From: Prochilodus magdalenae
Lineage: Eukaryota; Chordata; Actinopteri; Characiformes; Prochilodontidae
Reading direction: 5' to 3'
DNA length: 64,000 nucleotides
Assembly: GCA_024036415.1 (NCBI GenBank)
Contig: JAMWET010005490.1
Coordinates: 165,494-229,493, forward strand
A program made the translations under genes and the position numbers. Below are positions 52,900 through 64,000 of the stretch, piece by piece (positions within the stretch are counted from its first letter, which is position 1; each line of letters starts with the position of its first letter). The notes beneath the pieces are model-generated. The model made no database searches. It had not been told where the DNA came from and was given only the letters and a program-made list of their open reading frames with translations.

Positions 52900-53680
52900 G
52901 GTTTAGGTACGGGAGTATTACAGTGACCAGTCCTGCTAGAAATAAAGGCATGATGGAGTTTGGTTTAGTCTGAGAATCTCCAATCTCGTTGATGTTCTTA
53001 GGGTGATAAAATGGTTGAGTAACTGCGATCAGAGTCCATTAGTACCCCAAGCCTATGTACCCGTTCTTTAGATTTTAATCTAAAGTCAAATAAGATCGTC
53101 TTGGTTTTATCTTTATTCAACTTTGTACTGTCCATTTAGCAATATGCTCAAGGCACTTGCAAAGTGAGTAAAGTATCTCTGAGTAGCATCTCCATAGCTG
53201 TGGCTATGATAACCAATAGTCTTGAAGGATTCGGCCAATAGGAAGCATGGATAAATTAAATTAAAGTGGCCCAAGGATTGAACCCTGGGGCACAATCTCT
53301 AATTCTACAAAGCAGTTCCTTCCTTGCAGGTAGCACAATTCAGCACAGTTCCTGGAAGGCCAACTCTGTTCCCAAGTCTTCTTGATCAATGATTGACAGT
53401 ATCGAAGACCTCACTGAGATCGAGAAGTAGTAGGACAAACATTTTTCCTAAATTTGAATAAATATATGAATAGAAACGGAAATTGCAATCACTACAGTGA
53501 TAAAATGTGAAATGCACTATACGTATGACATTGCTTTTCCGTAACAGGACATGCTGAATTTGTGCCAAAATGAAAACAAAACATCTATTAAATTGTTTTC
53601 ACGTCCCCTGACCTCTTCACTGAAAAACAATTCCTGTCAGAGTTGAATACAATCCACTGTGAAATTAGATCAAGCCATAG
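52900..53680 (-). mobile_element. LINE RT remnant, mirror of 50400-51180
   Basis: FVLLLLDLSEVFDTVNH is in frame at 53386-53440, showing RT motif A. Same element as in the left arm with small indels. Confidence 0.72.
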
Positions 53681-54408
53681 CTCTATTGCTTCCACCATAC
53701 GGTACTTCAAGCCTGCATGCCTCATTGAAAAGCAATCATTATACTGAAAACCCTAAAAGCAGGGCCCACAAGGCTGCGTTCAAACAGGCGATACATGCGG
53801 AAAACGTGGCGAAAGGAGAAGTAAAAGATCCACCGCACTGATTTAAAGGAAATGATGAATTTGTGTCAGAATCACCTTGGAAACCAATCGGTTCACCACT
53901 GTAGTACATGCCACCATGAGATGCTCTGAACGAGCTGTGTGGAGTTGGTGCCACCACTGAACATAATCACTGTCTGATCAAGTCAAGCTGAGTCAGACCA
54001 GAGTCTCAGCACAAGCATTTCAATGCAAATGACAAATAAACTTGAAACTTGAACTCAAACTTTTACAACAGATGTCACCAAGCAGCTTTACCGAGAATCC
54101 GGCTCCAAGCTCCCAAAGAAGGGACAAGGAAATACAGCCTCGAAGCTAGAGGAAGAACCCTCAAAAGGAGCCACGACTCTAAAGGGGAACCCATCCTCCT
54201 TTGGCTCACAACAGATAGCAAGATAGCAAGCCCAGATGCAATATTAAAAAGATGAGAAATGACAGTTGTATGGCAAAATTGAGGTGCAAATATCCGATAA
54301 CTGTAGAGTCCTATGAAAGTAATGAGAAATGAGAGTCCTGGAAGTCCTGAATGAAGCTCACCAGTGACCACAGCAACACTGCGTTCAAACTAGCAGGTGA
54401 CACAGTCA

Positions 54409-54613
54409 CATATGTGGTTGGTGTAGCTCAGCAGATAAAACACCGCTACCCGCCACATGTGGGATACTGGTGTATAAATCCCGGTCTGGGTGACTGTGAT
54501 TGGCTACACCAATAAGAGTCCTTGGGCAAGACTCCCAACACTACATTGACCCACCTGTAATATGATTAACCTTGTAAGGTCACTCTGTTATAAGAGCGTC
54601 AGCTAAGTGCCAT
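54409..54613 (+). mobile_element. SINE, mirror of 49421-49625
   Basis: ggttggtgtagctcagcaga head and aaatcccggtctgggtg; the tail ends taagagcgtcagctaagtgc. Confidence 0.78.
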
Positions 54614-55019
54614 CAATGCAAATGTCAATATGGTTTGTCCCTTATGGGTGTGTACGAGGTAGCTTGCATTGTCGGGTGTGTAGAAAAGACCCAGGAAAGC
54701 TAGCTAGTTCTGAATGAACTCATTCCTATGGAAACCTAACATTTTGTGGCTAACTTGTATTGGACTGCTTAGCATGCTGGCTAACTTAGCTAGTGTATCG
54801 AATGAACCAGTCTCACCAACAATACCCACTACTTTTCTTCACACACTTCACTTTTTTTTCAATGTACAACTTCAAAGTGAGAAGCTGCAAAATAGCTTCA
54901 CCCAGAAGGAATCGACCCACAGGAATGGAAAACTTGGTGGGGATGGGTTTGACATTGTGAGAGGATGCTTAATGCTAATGACATCCAAGTTTGCACACAC
55001 TCGAACTCATCTGTGACAT

Positions 55020-55204
55020 AAGCAAGACAGTTCCTTATCTCTGTACCTGACCGGAACCCAACAGCCACCATTACAGACATCCAGCGAGCAGTGGTGTCCT
55101 CCATGTGTCATCCTGTTTAGTGCAGCACCCATTGACAGACGGGCTGCACCACGCAGGACTACTATGCATGCAGACCGTTACGAATGGACTGCCCTTAACA
55201 CCAT
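55020..55204 (+). mobile_element. family B fragment, mirror of 48846-49150 without the T run
   Basis: Same content, inverted. Several single-base differences. Confidence 0.72.
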
Positions 55205-55870
55205 GATAATAGATTGGTCAGACTGATTTTGAGCCGTTGGGCAAAACCTGCAGGGCCACACCATTTGCCAGAACTCTCAAAAATGCTTTCAAACTTATTC
55301 TGGACAACTCAGGCCTGATAGGGTTCCCATCATTGTGGGAGTGCATGAAGTCCAGGATGGTCTTTAAATGGTCACCAAGCAGAAAAAAGTAGAGGGTCAG
55401 TGACGTGTTAAGGTGGACGAGTGGACCCAACCCATGCCATAAAAACATGCCCCACACCAGTATGGAACCACCTCAAGCCTGCACAGTGCACTGTTGACAA
55501 CTGGGATCCATGGCTTTATGGGGTCTGCACCTACACAAACCCTACCATCAGCCCAAAACAACTGGTGCCGTGACCCATCAGACTATGGCACATGTTGCCA
55601 GTCCTCTAGGGTCTGGTTAGCAACCTCACAAACCCAAGTGAGGGGCTGTGTCAGGTGCGGTGGTGTCAACAGTGGCACTCTGGTGCGTCTTCTGCTCCTG
55701 TATCCCATAGAAGCTAAAGAGCCAGCACTGAGATGCAGGATATGCTGTGGGGGCTCCTGCATTTAATGTGGATGTGATTTTCTGCCACAGTCGCTTATCT
55801 GTTCATTACAAGACACCCCACGGCCACTGCTCTCAATTAAGTACCCATGGGCGGGTCATGTGACAACTGA
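55205..55870 (-). mobile_element. Tc1-like family C remnant, mirror of 48190-48845
   Basis: Contains the same MWGMFLWHGLGPLVHLNTSL frame (55457 downwards). Confidence 0.75.
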
Positions 55871-56079
55871 GGATTGAAGAACACTGTAAATGCCCCGCAC
55901 CGCTGGCCACCTCACAGGACAACACCTCACAACTTAAACAGGTGTGTGTGGGCGTTCTCAGGTCTTTTCCCTGAAGGGACACCACCGCGTCAGAATCAGT
56001 TTTGATATTGATATCACGTGACGTTTGGCATGTCGGAGTAAGTTGCCCTAGTTAGAGCTGTCTAAGTACTATGATTACT

Positions 56080-56320
56080 ACAGCCAGAGTGTCTGACTGA
56101 AATGTTGTCTAGACGGCTAAGGAGCGATTAAGGATAGAAAAGCCAGTGAATCGCTTGAGGACCATTTTCTCAGTAATGTTTCTGATGATGGGTGGATTTG
56201 AACCTGGTCTGTAATTACATAAAAGAGTTTCTCCTAGATGTTTTTTTTTCTAAGAGAGGCTTCACAACTGCAGTTTTAATGGGTTAGGAAAATTGCCTGA
56301 CATGAGTGAGGTGTTTACCT
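56080..56320 (-). mobile_element. LINE RT fragment, mirror of 47750-48010
   Basis: Inverted copy with indels near 56225-56290. Confidence 0.62.
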
Positions 56321-56694
56321 GAAGGATGGCTGATGATATTGAGCGAAACACCTTCTTTAAAAAGTTGGCTGGTAACATGCCAAGACTACAAGTGGATGAT
56401 TTGAGATGACTCACTGTTTTGATTAAAGTTTCATCTTTACTGGGCCATTTTTCCCAATGACATCTTTACATGGTGACGGAGGGGACACGGATGGGGAGGC
56501 CCGTCGGTGGATACAGCTCGACTTGTTTGATATTATGGATTTCAGTACACAAACTCATTACATCCCTCAGTCACCCTCAGTTCAGGGGCTGTACACAGCC
56601 GTCCTCAAAGGCACAGCTGCACCCAGAAGGAGGTGTGGGAGGGCGGTGCTGTTGGGAAGGAGGATTAAGGTGACCAGGATCAATAACTGATGAT

Positions 56695-57210
56695 AAATTT
56701 AGACTGATATGATCAATATTTATTGAGCTACACATACAGAAGTCTGTCTCTCAGTATGGCGTCGGGCTGCTGTGTTTGCTAACCCAACGCGCCAGACGTC
56801 TCGGTATGGAGCTGTAGAGGTTCCTAATGGTGTCCTGTGATAATCCATCTCATGCAGCTTGAACATCCTCACACAGTTCCTGCAGATGGTGCGGTAGGGG
56901 TGGGGGTGGAGGGACACCAGGTCTTCTGGACGTGTGACAACAAACCATTCGTCTTGGTGCTGACCACGGTGCCTCCACACATAGCGTCTCCGCCGAGACT
57001 AAAGCGGGACTCATCACTGAAGATGACCCGCTGCCATTCTGAGTCACTCCATGAAAGTCTGGTACGACACCACTGCAGTCTTTGGTGATGGTGACGTGGT
57101 GTTGAGGACAGGCGTCGTAGTGGTCTGTGGTGCAACTGTCTGCCAATGGTGCTGTGCTAACAGGATGACTCATGGAGGACCCCACTGCTCGCTCGTATCA
57201 CATGTGTGGC
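56695..57210 (-). mobile_element. Tc1-like family B, mirror of 46830-47345
   Basis: The 111-codon frame (57185-56850) is the same as in the left arm. Confidence 0.82.
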
Positions 57211-58074
57211 TGAGCCTGAAACCTCAATCATGTCTCATGATGTCAAACCTACACACCATGTTTCATCCCTGTTTGGTTGAATACGTTCTGGGTGCAGCTA
57301 TTTTTGTTAATGATGGTTGTATTTGACCTCGTATCACTTTTGCAGTGACTCCTTCAGTAACCCGGTCCAAAATCACAGGCCCTGTTTTACATTTCTAACT
57401 TACCTTAGTTGCTACCATAGTTCAAACTAGTCGTCGCCCATATTCAGAGCCTGTGACCTTTCTGACCTCCGAAAGACCCCTAGTGATGATATCCTCAGAA
57501 ACCAGTTCCCACCCACTGCTAATCAAAACACAGATTGGTTTATACTGAATCAGTAAGGGCTATGAACTGCTCCAACATGTCCTCAGGTAGTGGCCAGTGC
57601 CAGCTGCTTGGGAGATTTGCACTAACAGCTATTGATCCAGGCGGCTCTGTGTGCCTTCGCTAGCTGACTAGTAATCACCTTCTGCGTCAGGACATTGTCT
57701 GATCATCTATTAACTGCCACCCCCTCCTGCATCGCACCGAGGCCGATATGTAACTGTCCCTCCACTCGGCTGAAACTTATCATGCGTCTCTGATTGCGTC
57801 CACTCTTCACTGCATATGTCATGAGTCGTGGGTGTGTGTGTGTTTGGGTTAATGAAATAATTAAACTGATTGCTTTCACCGGGGAAGCCTGGCAGAGTTA
57901 AGCAACGCTCTGGGCTACCCTGTCAGCTCACATGCTTTAAAGGCCGGAGCCCTGAGATTTTTTCACCTAGATTTAATGCAACATATGTGGGTGCTGCCAT
58001 GTGCGTTTGAGTGCATTAGGGTAATAAGGCTGTGCCTGGACATTAATTAGTCCCCTTGCGTGTTTAAGGTGGTA

Positions 58075-58490
58075 GTAACTTCAGGTCCTGCAGATGGCGC
58101 TGCACAAGGATGATGGAGCTATAAATACCTGCGGGGAGTGAGTGACGGGATCCATAGATTGGGAAGAGGGGCTACACAGTGCAGGGAATGTCTTGTGCCA
58201 TGTGTTGGGAAACGCTCCAGAGCAGATGTTAATGACGGGCTACAAGGAGTGACTGCATGTGGGCGTGGCCCAAAGACCATAGCGTGAAGGATGTAGCGTA
58301 CAGTCATACGAGTCTACCAGCAGTGGCTAAAATCCAGTCTACAGTGGATTCTCCTCGGAAACTGTGCCAGAAAGGCATCCACCAAATCTGAACCAACTGA
58401 CCAATTTGATGTGGCTCTACATCCAGAAACTTGTCCAGTCCATGCCCAGTCCCGTCACAGCTGGTGCTTGTGGAGTGTTACTCGCCCACT
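58075..58490 (+). mobile_element. Tc1-like family A, mirror of 45555-45975
   Basis: gctataaatacctgcgggga and the leader through gagtgactgcatgtgggcgt are present, with a C insertion in ggcccaaagacc relative to the left arm. Confidence 0.7.
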
Positions 58491-59589
58491 CTAGTAGTCA
58501 GGAGCGTTTCCGTCACAGGTGACTCATATTTTTGTCTGGTGAGCTTATCAAGCAGCACACTGAATCTGAAGCCCTCTGTATTATGTGCCTGGGGCTTCTT
58601 TTCCAAGTTCCACTTATAGTTACCTCAAATGGCGATGGGCTCTGTTTATAGGCAGGGTCTGTTCGCGAAGCAAGCCGTCAAAGAACAAAAAAACCAGCTC
58701 CTCGGCAGCCCTCGGAGCAAAGAAATTAAAATGGATAAATAAAGAAATAAAGAATAAATAACTAATAAGGGAAAATCAAGCACCGGACAGATACTACTTG
58801 CGCTTTTGTAGTCGACTCCAAACACGGCTTTGAAATATTAATGAGGTGAAATTTTGCAATTATCTTTGATCAGTCTGTTTGCTTTTGGAGATTTGTCTGG
58901 AAGGGAGCCTCGGTGTCTAAGTAAATCCATTTCTCTGTGGTTACTGGGGGACTTGGAGGTAGGAGGTATGGTGTAAGTGCATGATGCCTTTCAATAGCAG
59001 TGAAGGTGATAATAAATAAGAGACTCAGTAACTGACACAATGCGCTGAACGAATCAAACGAGAGAACCAGGAACACGGTGTAAGGCCAGACACGCGAGCT
59101 AAAGCCTAAATTTCAGATCTGTCATTTTACTGTACTATTCAAATACACTACCAGTCAAAAGCTTAGACACCCATCCAAACGGATGTTGTTGGTGATCTTA
59201 GAGACTCTACAGGCTTCCCACTTAAAGCATCTTTCTTTTTGAGCGATGATGTATCTTGAAGAAAACTATTGAATGGATTGATAGGGTCCCATTTATTCGA
59301 CAGCTTTCGAGATATCAACTCCGTTTTCCGACTCCAGATTGCCCGGTCAGATATGCTGAAGTAGGCTTGTATACAGCTTTTTTGATTGGATGCACGGATT
59401 CCGAGTAGGAAGGATTTTTCCCGGATTTTTTTCCATAGAGAATGAATAGGATCGAAAAAAACATTTGCCTATCTAACCTAATCCCGCTCGACCTAGAGAC
59501 ACCAAATCGGATACACTAGTTCGGCCCGCATCCCCGAGCAGGAATCCAGTGTTTGATTGACCCGCACTCGTTCGTTTCTTCTTTTTGTT

Positions 59590-60560
59590 TCACATCCCTC
59601 GTTTCTCCCATAGAGTCCCAGTCATTTTTGGACCCCTCAAAAGCCTGCTGGTTTGTTCAGAGTAGAGGCGCACAACTTCACATAACACACTAAGGGCAGG
59701 TCCCCAAGCACTAATCCACAGCCATACTGACATACTGAGCAGCACTCCTCTATCCTGTCGTTTATTCATCCGCGTTTCTCCCATAGAGTCCATTCATTTT
59801 TGGACCCTCTAAAGCCGGCTGTTTTGTTCAGCCTAGAGGCAAGTAACTTCACATACTCACTAAGGGCAGGACCCCAAGCACAAATCCGCAGCCATACTGA
59901 CCAGCACTCCTCTATGTGCTGTTTATTCATCCCTCTTTCCTCCCATACCAGTACACCCTTCATCAGTTTTTTGACCCACAAAGCCGGCTGTTTATTCTTC
60001 GCCCAAGAGCCCACCAGACTTCACATGCTCACTAATGGAGGTCCCAAGCACTAATCCACAGCCCCATACTGACCCACACTCTTCTATCTGTTGTTTGTTC
60101 ATCCCTCCTTCCTCCCATAGAGTCCCAGTCATTTTTGACCCAAACCAAGCAGTAATGCTTTCGTTCGCCCGAGAACCACCAAACTACTCATACTCACTAA
60201 GGGCAGGTCCCGAAACACTAATCCGCAGTCATACCGACCCGCACTCGTTTACTCATCCCTCGTTTCTCACTTAGCACACTGCGTAACCATCCCGCGTTTC
60301 CTTCAGGAAATGCGCTTGTCTAGGTAATGTATAGAATTATAGAATCATAGAAGGCCATGTTAGCATGCCTGATAATTAGTCTGGGGGTGGAAGAGCACCA
60401 CCACCATGGACCATGCTTCTGTTTGACCGAAAGATACCGTTTCACATAGGCAGACCCCGGAGCATGAATTCAACTTAGGCCTGACCCTTTTTTTCCTTTT
60501 TTCCTCATCCCTCGTTTCTCCCATAGGGTCCCATTAAATTTCAAACCCTATTGTTTCCTT
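59590..60560. repeat. tandem repeat, mirror of 43541-44480
   Basis: Units starting ctcccatagagtcc near 59606, 59778, 60113 and (as tagggtccc) 60525. One unit boundary is altered relative to the left arm near 59940. Confidence 0.85.
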
Positions 60561-61061
60561 TAACCTGCAGACACCAAACAGCATGTACTCACTCCGGGCA
60601 GATCCCCAAACTCCCCAGCTGTGTACCTGACATGATAATAAAGGCTGTTGAAACTGATCTTGAACTTGAAACTGGTCTGTAAAAATGGGAAGAGAAAGTT
60701 TAGGTTCGAAGTTTAGACTTAGCCAGAGCCAAAGACTAAATAGTGAGCAGGATAGGCTTGCAGTACATGACAGATGGAAGTTCTTCAAATCGTGTTTTAT
60801 AAGGCTTAAAAGCCAGAATGGAAAATGTGGCTGTGATCCGTCCACTTTTCTGTTTGACCAAATTATGGACAATTTGATGGGAGACTGACATATGTGGAGT
60901 ACATGATCTGCCACAATTTAAATCAATTCAAAAACAGGGTACTGCTTGCTCGTCTTAGTCTGGCTGGACTCATTTTAATGTATACGTTTTCTTTATTACA
61001 TAACTTCTTAGTAGTGTCTATAAAAATGTTAATATAAGTAAATTACAGTATTTTTTTTTTT

Positions 61062-61815
61062 TTAGGGATGCACCGACTGTTCCGCAACCCAGAATTATTC
61101 GGCTGAAAATTGCAGAGTTAGAGTTAGACCAAATAAGCGAAAAGACTGAATACTTTATACGTAACACTGACGTTTTTAATGATGTCATTACCTTTTTTGT
61201 AGTATCCACATGTAGGTGGAAACCAGAGTGCCAAAGCTCTTGACTAATATCCACTTTACCACCTTATTTCTCCACTGCTAGTCACACTGGAGCACGCTGT
61301 CGCTTTCCAGCTCCTAAACAGTGTAAACAACAGAACAGAGCCGCTACAGCGAGGCAGACAGCAACTTCTCACATGCACGCTCTTTATCTCGCTTGCACTC
61401 TTTCTTGGTGCGCCTGCCAGCATCTCCTTACTGCAACACAAACTCAAATTTTGTAACAGTGCGATAAAACAGCAGCCAGCGTGGAGCGAGGTGCTGCAGC
61501 CACGGCTGGATGGGTTTTCAGGACTGATATATTTAAGTAGTGTTGTGCTTTGTTGGTGTGTCTGCTGGGACGCACCATCTGGTGTTAAAAATGTTCAGTG
61601 TTGAATAAATAGATAAATGATAAGTTAAGTTTTTTTCTTAAATAAAAAAATACAAGACAAAAATACATGGAAGCCTATTTAAATGTATACAATAGGAAAA
61701 AGATAAAAATTAAACAAGTCTGTGGATAAAAAATTATTCTGTATTTTGTTTGCTTAAGTTACATTTTAACGGTTTTGGTTTCGACCAAAAATGTTCATTT
61801 TGGTGCATCCCTTTA
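61062..61815. mobile_element. hAT-like MITE, mirror of 42283-43032
   Basis: Ends tagggatgcaccgactgttc (61063) and tggtgcatcccttta (61800-61814). Confidence 0.7.
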
Positions 61816-63054
61816 AATAAAATTATATTCAATTTAAATATAATAAAAATAAAATAAATAATTTTATTAAATAATTATTAATAAAATAATTATTAATAAA
61901 ATATACATAATTAATTTATTTGCTACTGATACAGTCACTTCATGTTTAAACTGAGGTGGAACACACTGATTTGCTGGGAGTGTTGTTCCTGTTTATGAGA
62001 GTTACTGTCATTGACATTATAGCGGAAATGGCAATCTTCGGGACCAAGCACTGACGTCTTAAAATTCTGGTGTAGACTTTTCATCTTATAGACCCCACAT
62101 GATAGATGGTTTTAGAGTTTTATAAGTAGAAGGTATTTATAATAAACTATGGAGTCCTAATCAAGACCCTGACCCTGATCTTTTTAGCAATAGGCCTGAT
62201 ATGACCAGTATTTTCTGTAGCTGTTCAATTCAGTTTATACTGAACACAATCACTTGTTTGCAAGTAAGCCCAGTTTTTATATATACAGATAATAAAATTT
62301 TATAAAATAAATTAAATTCTATTGAGGGAATTGTTACAATTTTAAAAAATACTTGACAAGATAGTCAGAATGGCATTATAATCATATCATAATCCACACA
62401 TATATCTCATATTTTTAAAAGTTATTGGCCGTGTTTAAATAACATTATCATAATTAAAATATCTCCACTTAGAAACACAGATGTATTGATGAAGTATTAT
62501 ATTGATATATTGATCAAAGTCAACTGACTGATTGAAGTTTAGAGCCCTGCCTACAGTATAGTTCTGATTAGATTGAGCTGCACAGTTTGCTGTTGTTGTT
62601 GAAGCCCATGAAAGAATGGGAAGTTCCCTATAGGGACTGTACACAGGCCGCGATTATCTGGGCGGCAGACGCAGGTGATGGAGAGGTAGAGTGGGGATGG
62701 AGCAGCTGGGGGTGTGTATATCTCAGAGGTGGTGCTTTATATAAGCCTTATATTGTCCGTTTCTGAGGCTTATAAATAATAAAGGGGGATGCTTTTACAT
62801 ACAGTCCATTTCCTCCTTATGCTGGAGCGCCCGGATGTGTGTATGTATGTATGGATGGATGCTTTTGGATTCGGTGCGGGATGCGGATCAGTGAGGCATT
62901 AATATGTGCCTTTATTTACTAATTTAACACATTAAGTGCATTTTTAATCACATGGTTCATGGTTTTGATTTATGTGTGTCGGAATTTTTGTTTTCTGAGA
63001 ACATTATGAATTACTTCTTACAGGCTGATAGCAATCAGACTGCTCCCACTATAA

Positions 63055-63470
63055 CTTTCTCTCTCTCTCTCTCTGTCTGTCTCCTGTCTCTCTCTTTCTC
63101 TTTGTCTCTCTGTGTCTCTCTCTATCTTTCTCTTTCTGTGTCTCTCTCTCTGTTTTTCTCTCTCTGTGTTTTTTTATATCCCTCTCTATTTCTTTTTCTG
63201 TTTCCTCTTGTCTTTCCATGAGTTTTCTCCCTTTCTCTCTCTCTCTCTCTCTCTGCCTCTCTCTCTCTGTCTGTTTCTCTCTCTGCCTCTCTCACCCTCT
63301 CTCTCTCTCTCTCTCTCTCACCTTATCTCTCTCTGTGCCTTTTCTGTCTCTGTTTCTCTCTTCTCTCTCTCTCTCTCACTCCTCTCTCTCTCTCTCTCTC
63401 TCTCACCTTCTCTCTCTGTGCCTTTCTGTCTCTGTTTCTCCTCTCTCTCTCTCTCTCTCTCTCTGCACGT
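63055..63470. repeat. (CT)n-rich tract, mirror of the GA tract
   Basis: ctctct runs with ctgtttctctctctgcctct interspersions; sub-block lengths differ from the left arm. LSLS-rich open frames are artefacts. Confidence 0.95.
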
Positions 63471-64000
63471 GTGCTGTGCTGATAGTTTCACAGCTGTTCT
63501 AATTTGTCTAATTGCGCTCTCTCTGGATCAGGGTGTCCCACACGGAGGGGAGTAGTCGTCAATTCAGCTGCCTCTTCCTCTTTGTTGCCACGGTAACGAG
63601 ATGGGGGCGACACAGTGTGAGATGGTGTGTGTGTGTGGTGGGGGGGGGTGTTGGGGCGTCATAATCCCATCGCTGGGCCGCCACACTCACCCAGAGCGAC
63701 CAATGACTGAGGCATGTGTGGTCCGGCTAAAGGGATACAGTTAAGCGTTTCAGCCCGGAACAAACTCAGCGGCCCTCAGTGTTAGGACGGGGAGGCACTG
63801 CCTGAAACTAGGACACAAAATACACGTCCACTGGGTGAAGACCTCGGCTTCAGGTGCTCCCTTTGGAGTCCTTCTCTCCAACAAAACACACGTGCGTTTC
63901 ATGCGGTTTACAGTTAATCTGCGTTCAGTGAGGGTTTTTATACAGTGAGGATCCAATTCATCTCCACAGCAGCGAGGCTTGGGTGTGGTACAGTTAGCTA

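Larger units (their letters stand above)
52046..64000 (-). repeat. right arm of a giant palindrome
   Basis: Inverted copy of 40136-52041, truncated by the window edge. Compared with the left arm it has frequent single-base insertions and deletions and no long unique insertions; its own new sequence is negligible. Confidence 0.95.

Noticed and set aside
52046..64000. Treating mirrored elements as independent insertions
   Set aside because: They are inverted copies within the palindrome; counting them twice would inflate transposon density.

Overview
The window is nuclear DNA from a fish, most likely a ray-finned teleost. It carries intron-separated exons of a FAT-type giant cadherin in a dense background of Tc1/mariner-like elements, hAT-like MITEs, L2/Rex-type LINE remnants, tRNA-type SINEs and long microsatellites. 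Nothing bacterial, viral or operon-like is present. No species can be named from the sequence alone.

The only host gene I can support lies on the minus strand between 30507 and 1573. Nine consecutive internal exons (62, 315, 211, 137, 276, 211, 4095, 197 and 154 bp) join in frame through GT/AG splice sites. They encode about 1,886 codons of the distal cadherin-repeat array of protocadherin Fat 3 (fat3). The 4,095-bp exon at 5826-9920 is the large exon typical of the FAT1/2/3 group. Both gene ends lie outside the window: the signal peptide and first cadherin repeats are upstream (beyond 64000), and the laminin G, EGF, transmembrane and cytoplasmic parts are downstream (below position 1). No exon was recognised between 30508 and 64000, so the intron upstream of 30507 is at least 33 kb as assembled.

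Introns, 1-30 kb: a foldback Tc1 remnant (1-1480); a hAT-like MITE with an internal minisatellite (2231-3090); a three-unit tandem repeat (4490-5260); a LINE split by a 17-bp minisatellite (12030-13745); a second LINE (19480-20620) holding a copied fragment of a fat3 exon; several copies of one internally deleted Tc1 family; and a full-length but dead Tc1 element (23022-24520).

30-40 kb: MITEs, a 173-bp tandem repeat, a second large block of the MITE minisatellite, two copies of a 0.75-1 kb dispersed repeat (one with a 50-bp hairpin), and a long CA tract.

40-64 kb: a near-perfect palindrome centred at about 52043, with a 4-base spacer and arms of at least 11.9 kb that run off the right edge. 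Everything between 40.1 and 52.0 kb reappears inverted between 52.05 and 64.0 kb. The arms differ mainly by one-base insertions and deletions. That fits a fold-back long-read assembly artefact better than an old inverted duplication, though the sequence alone cannot settle it.
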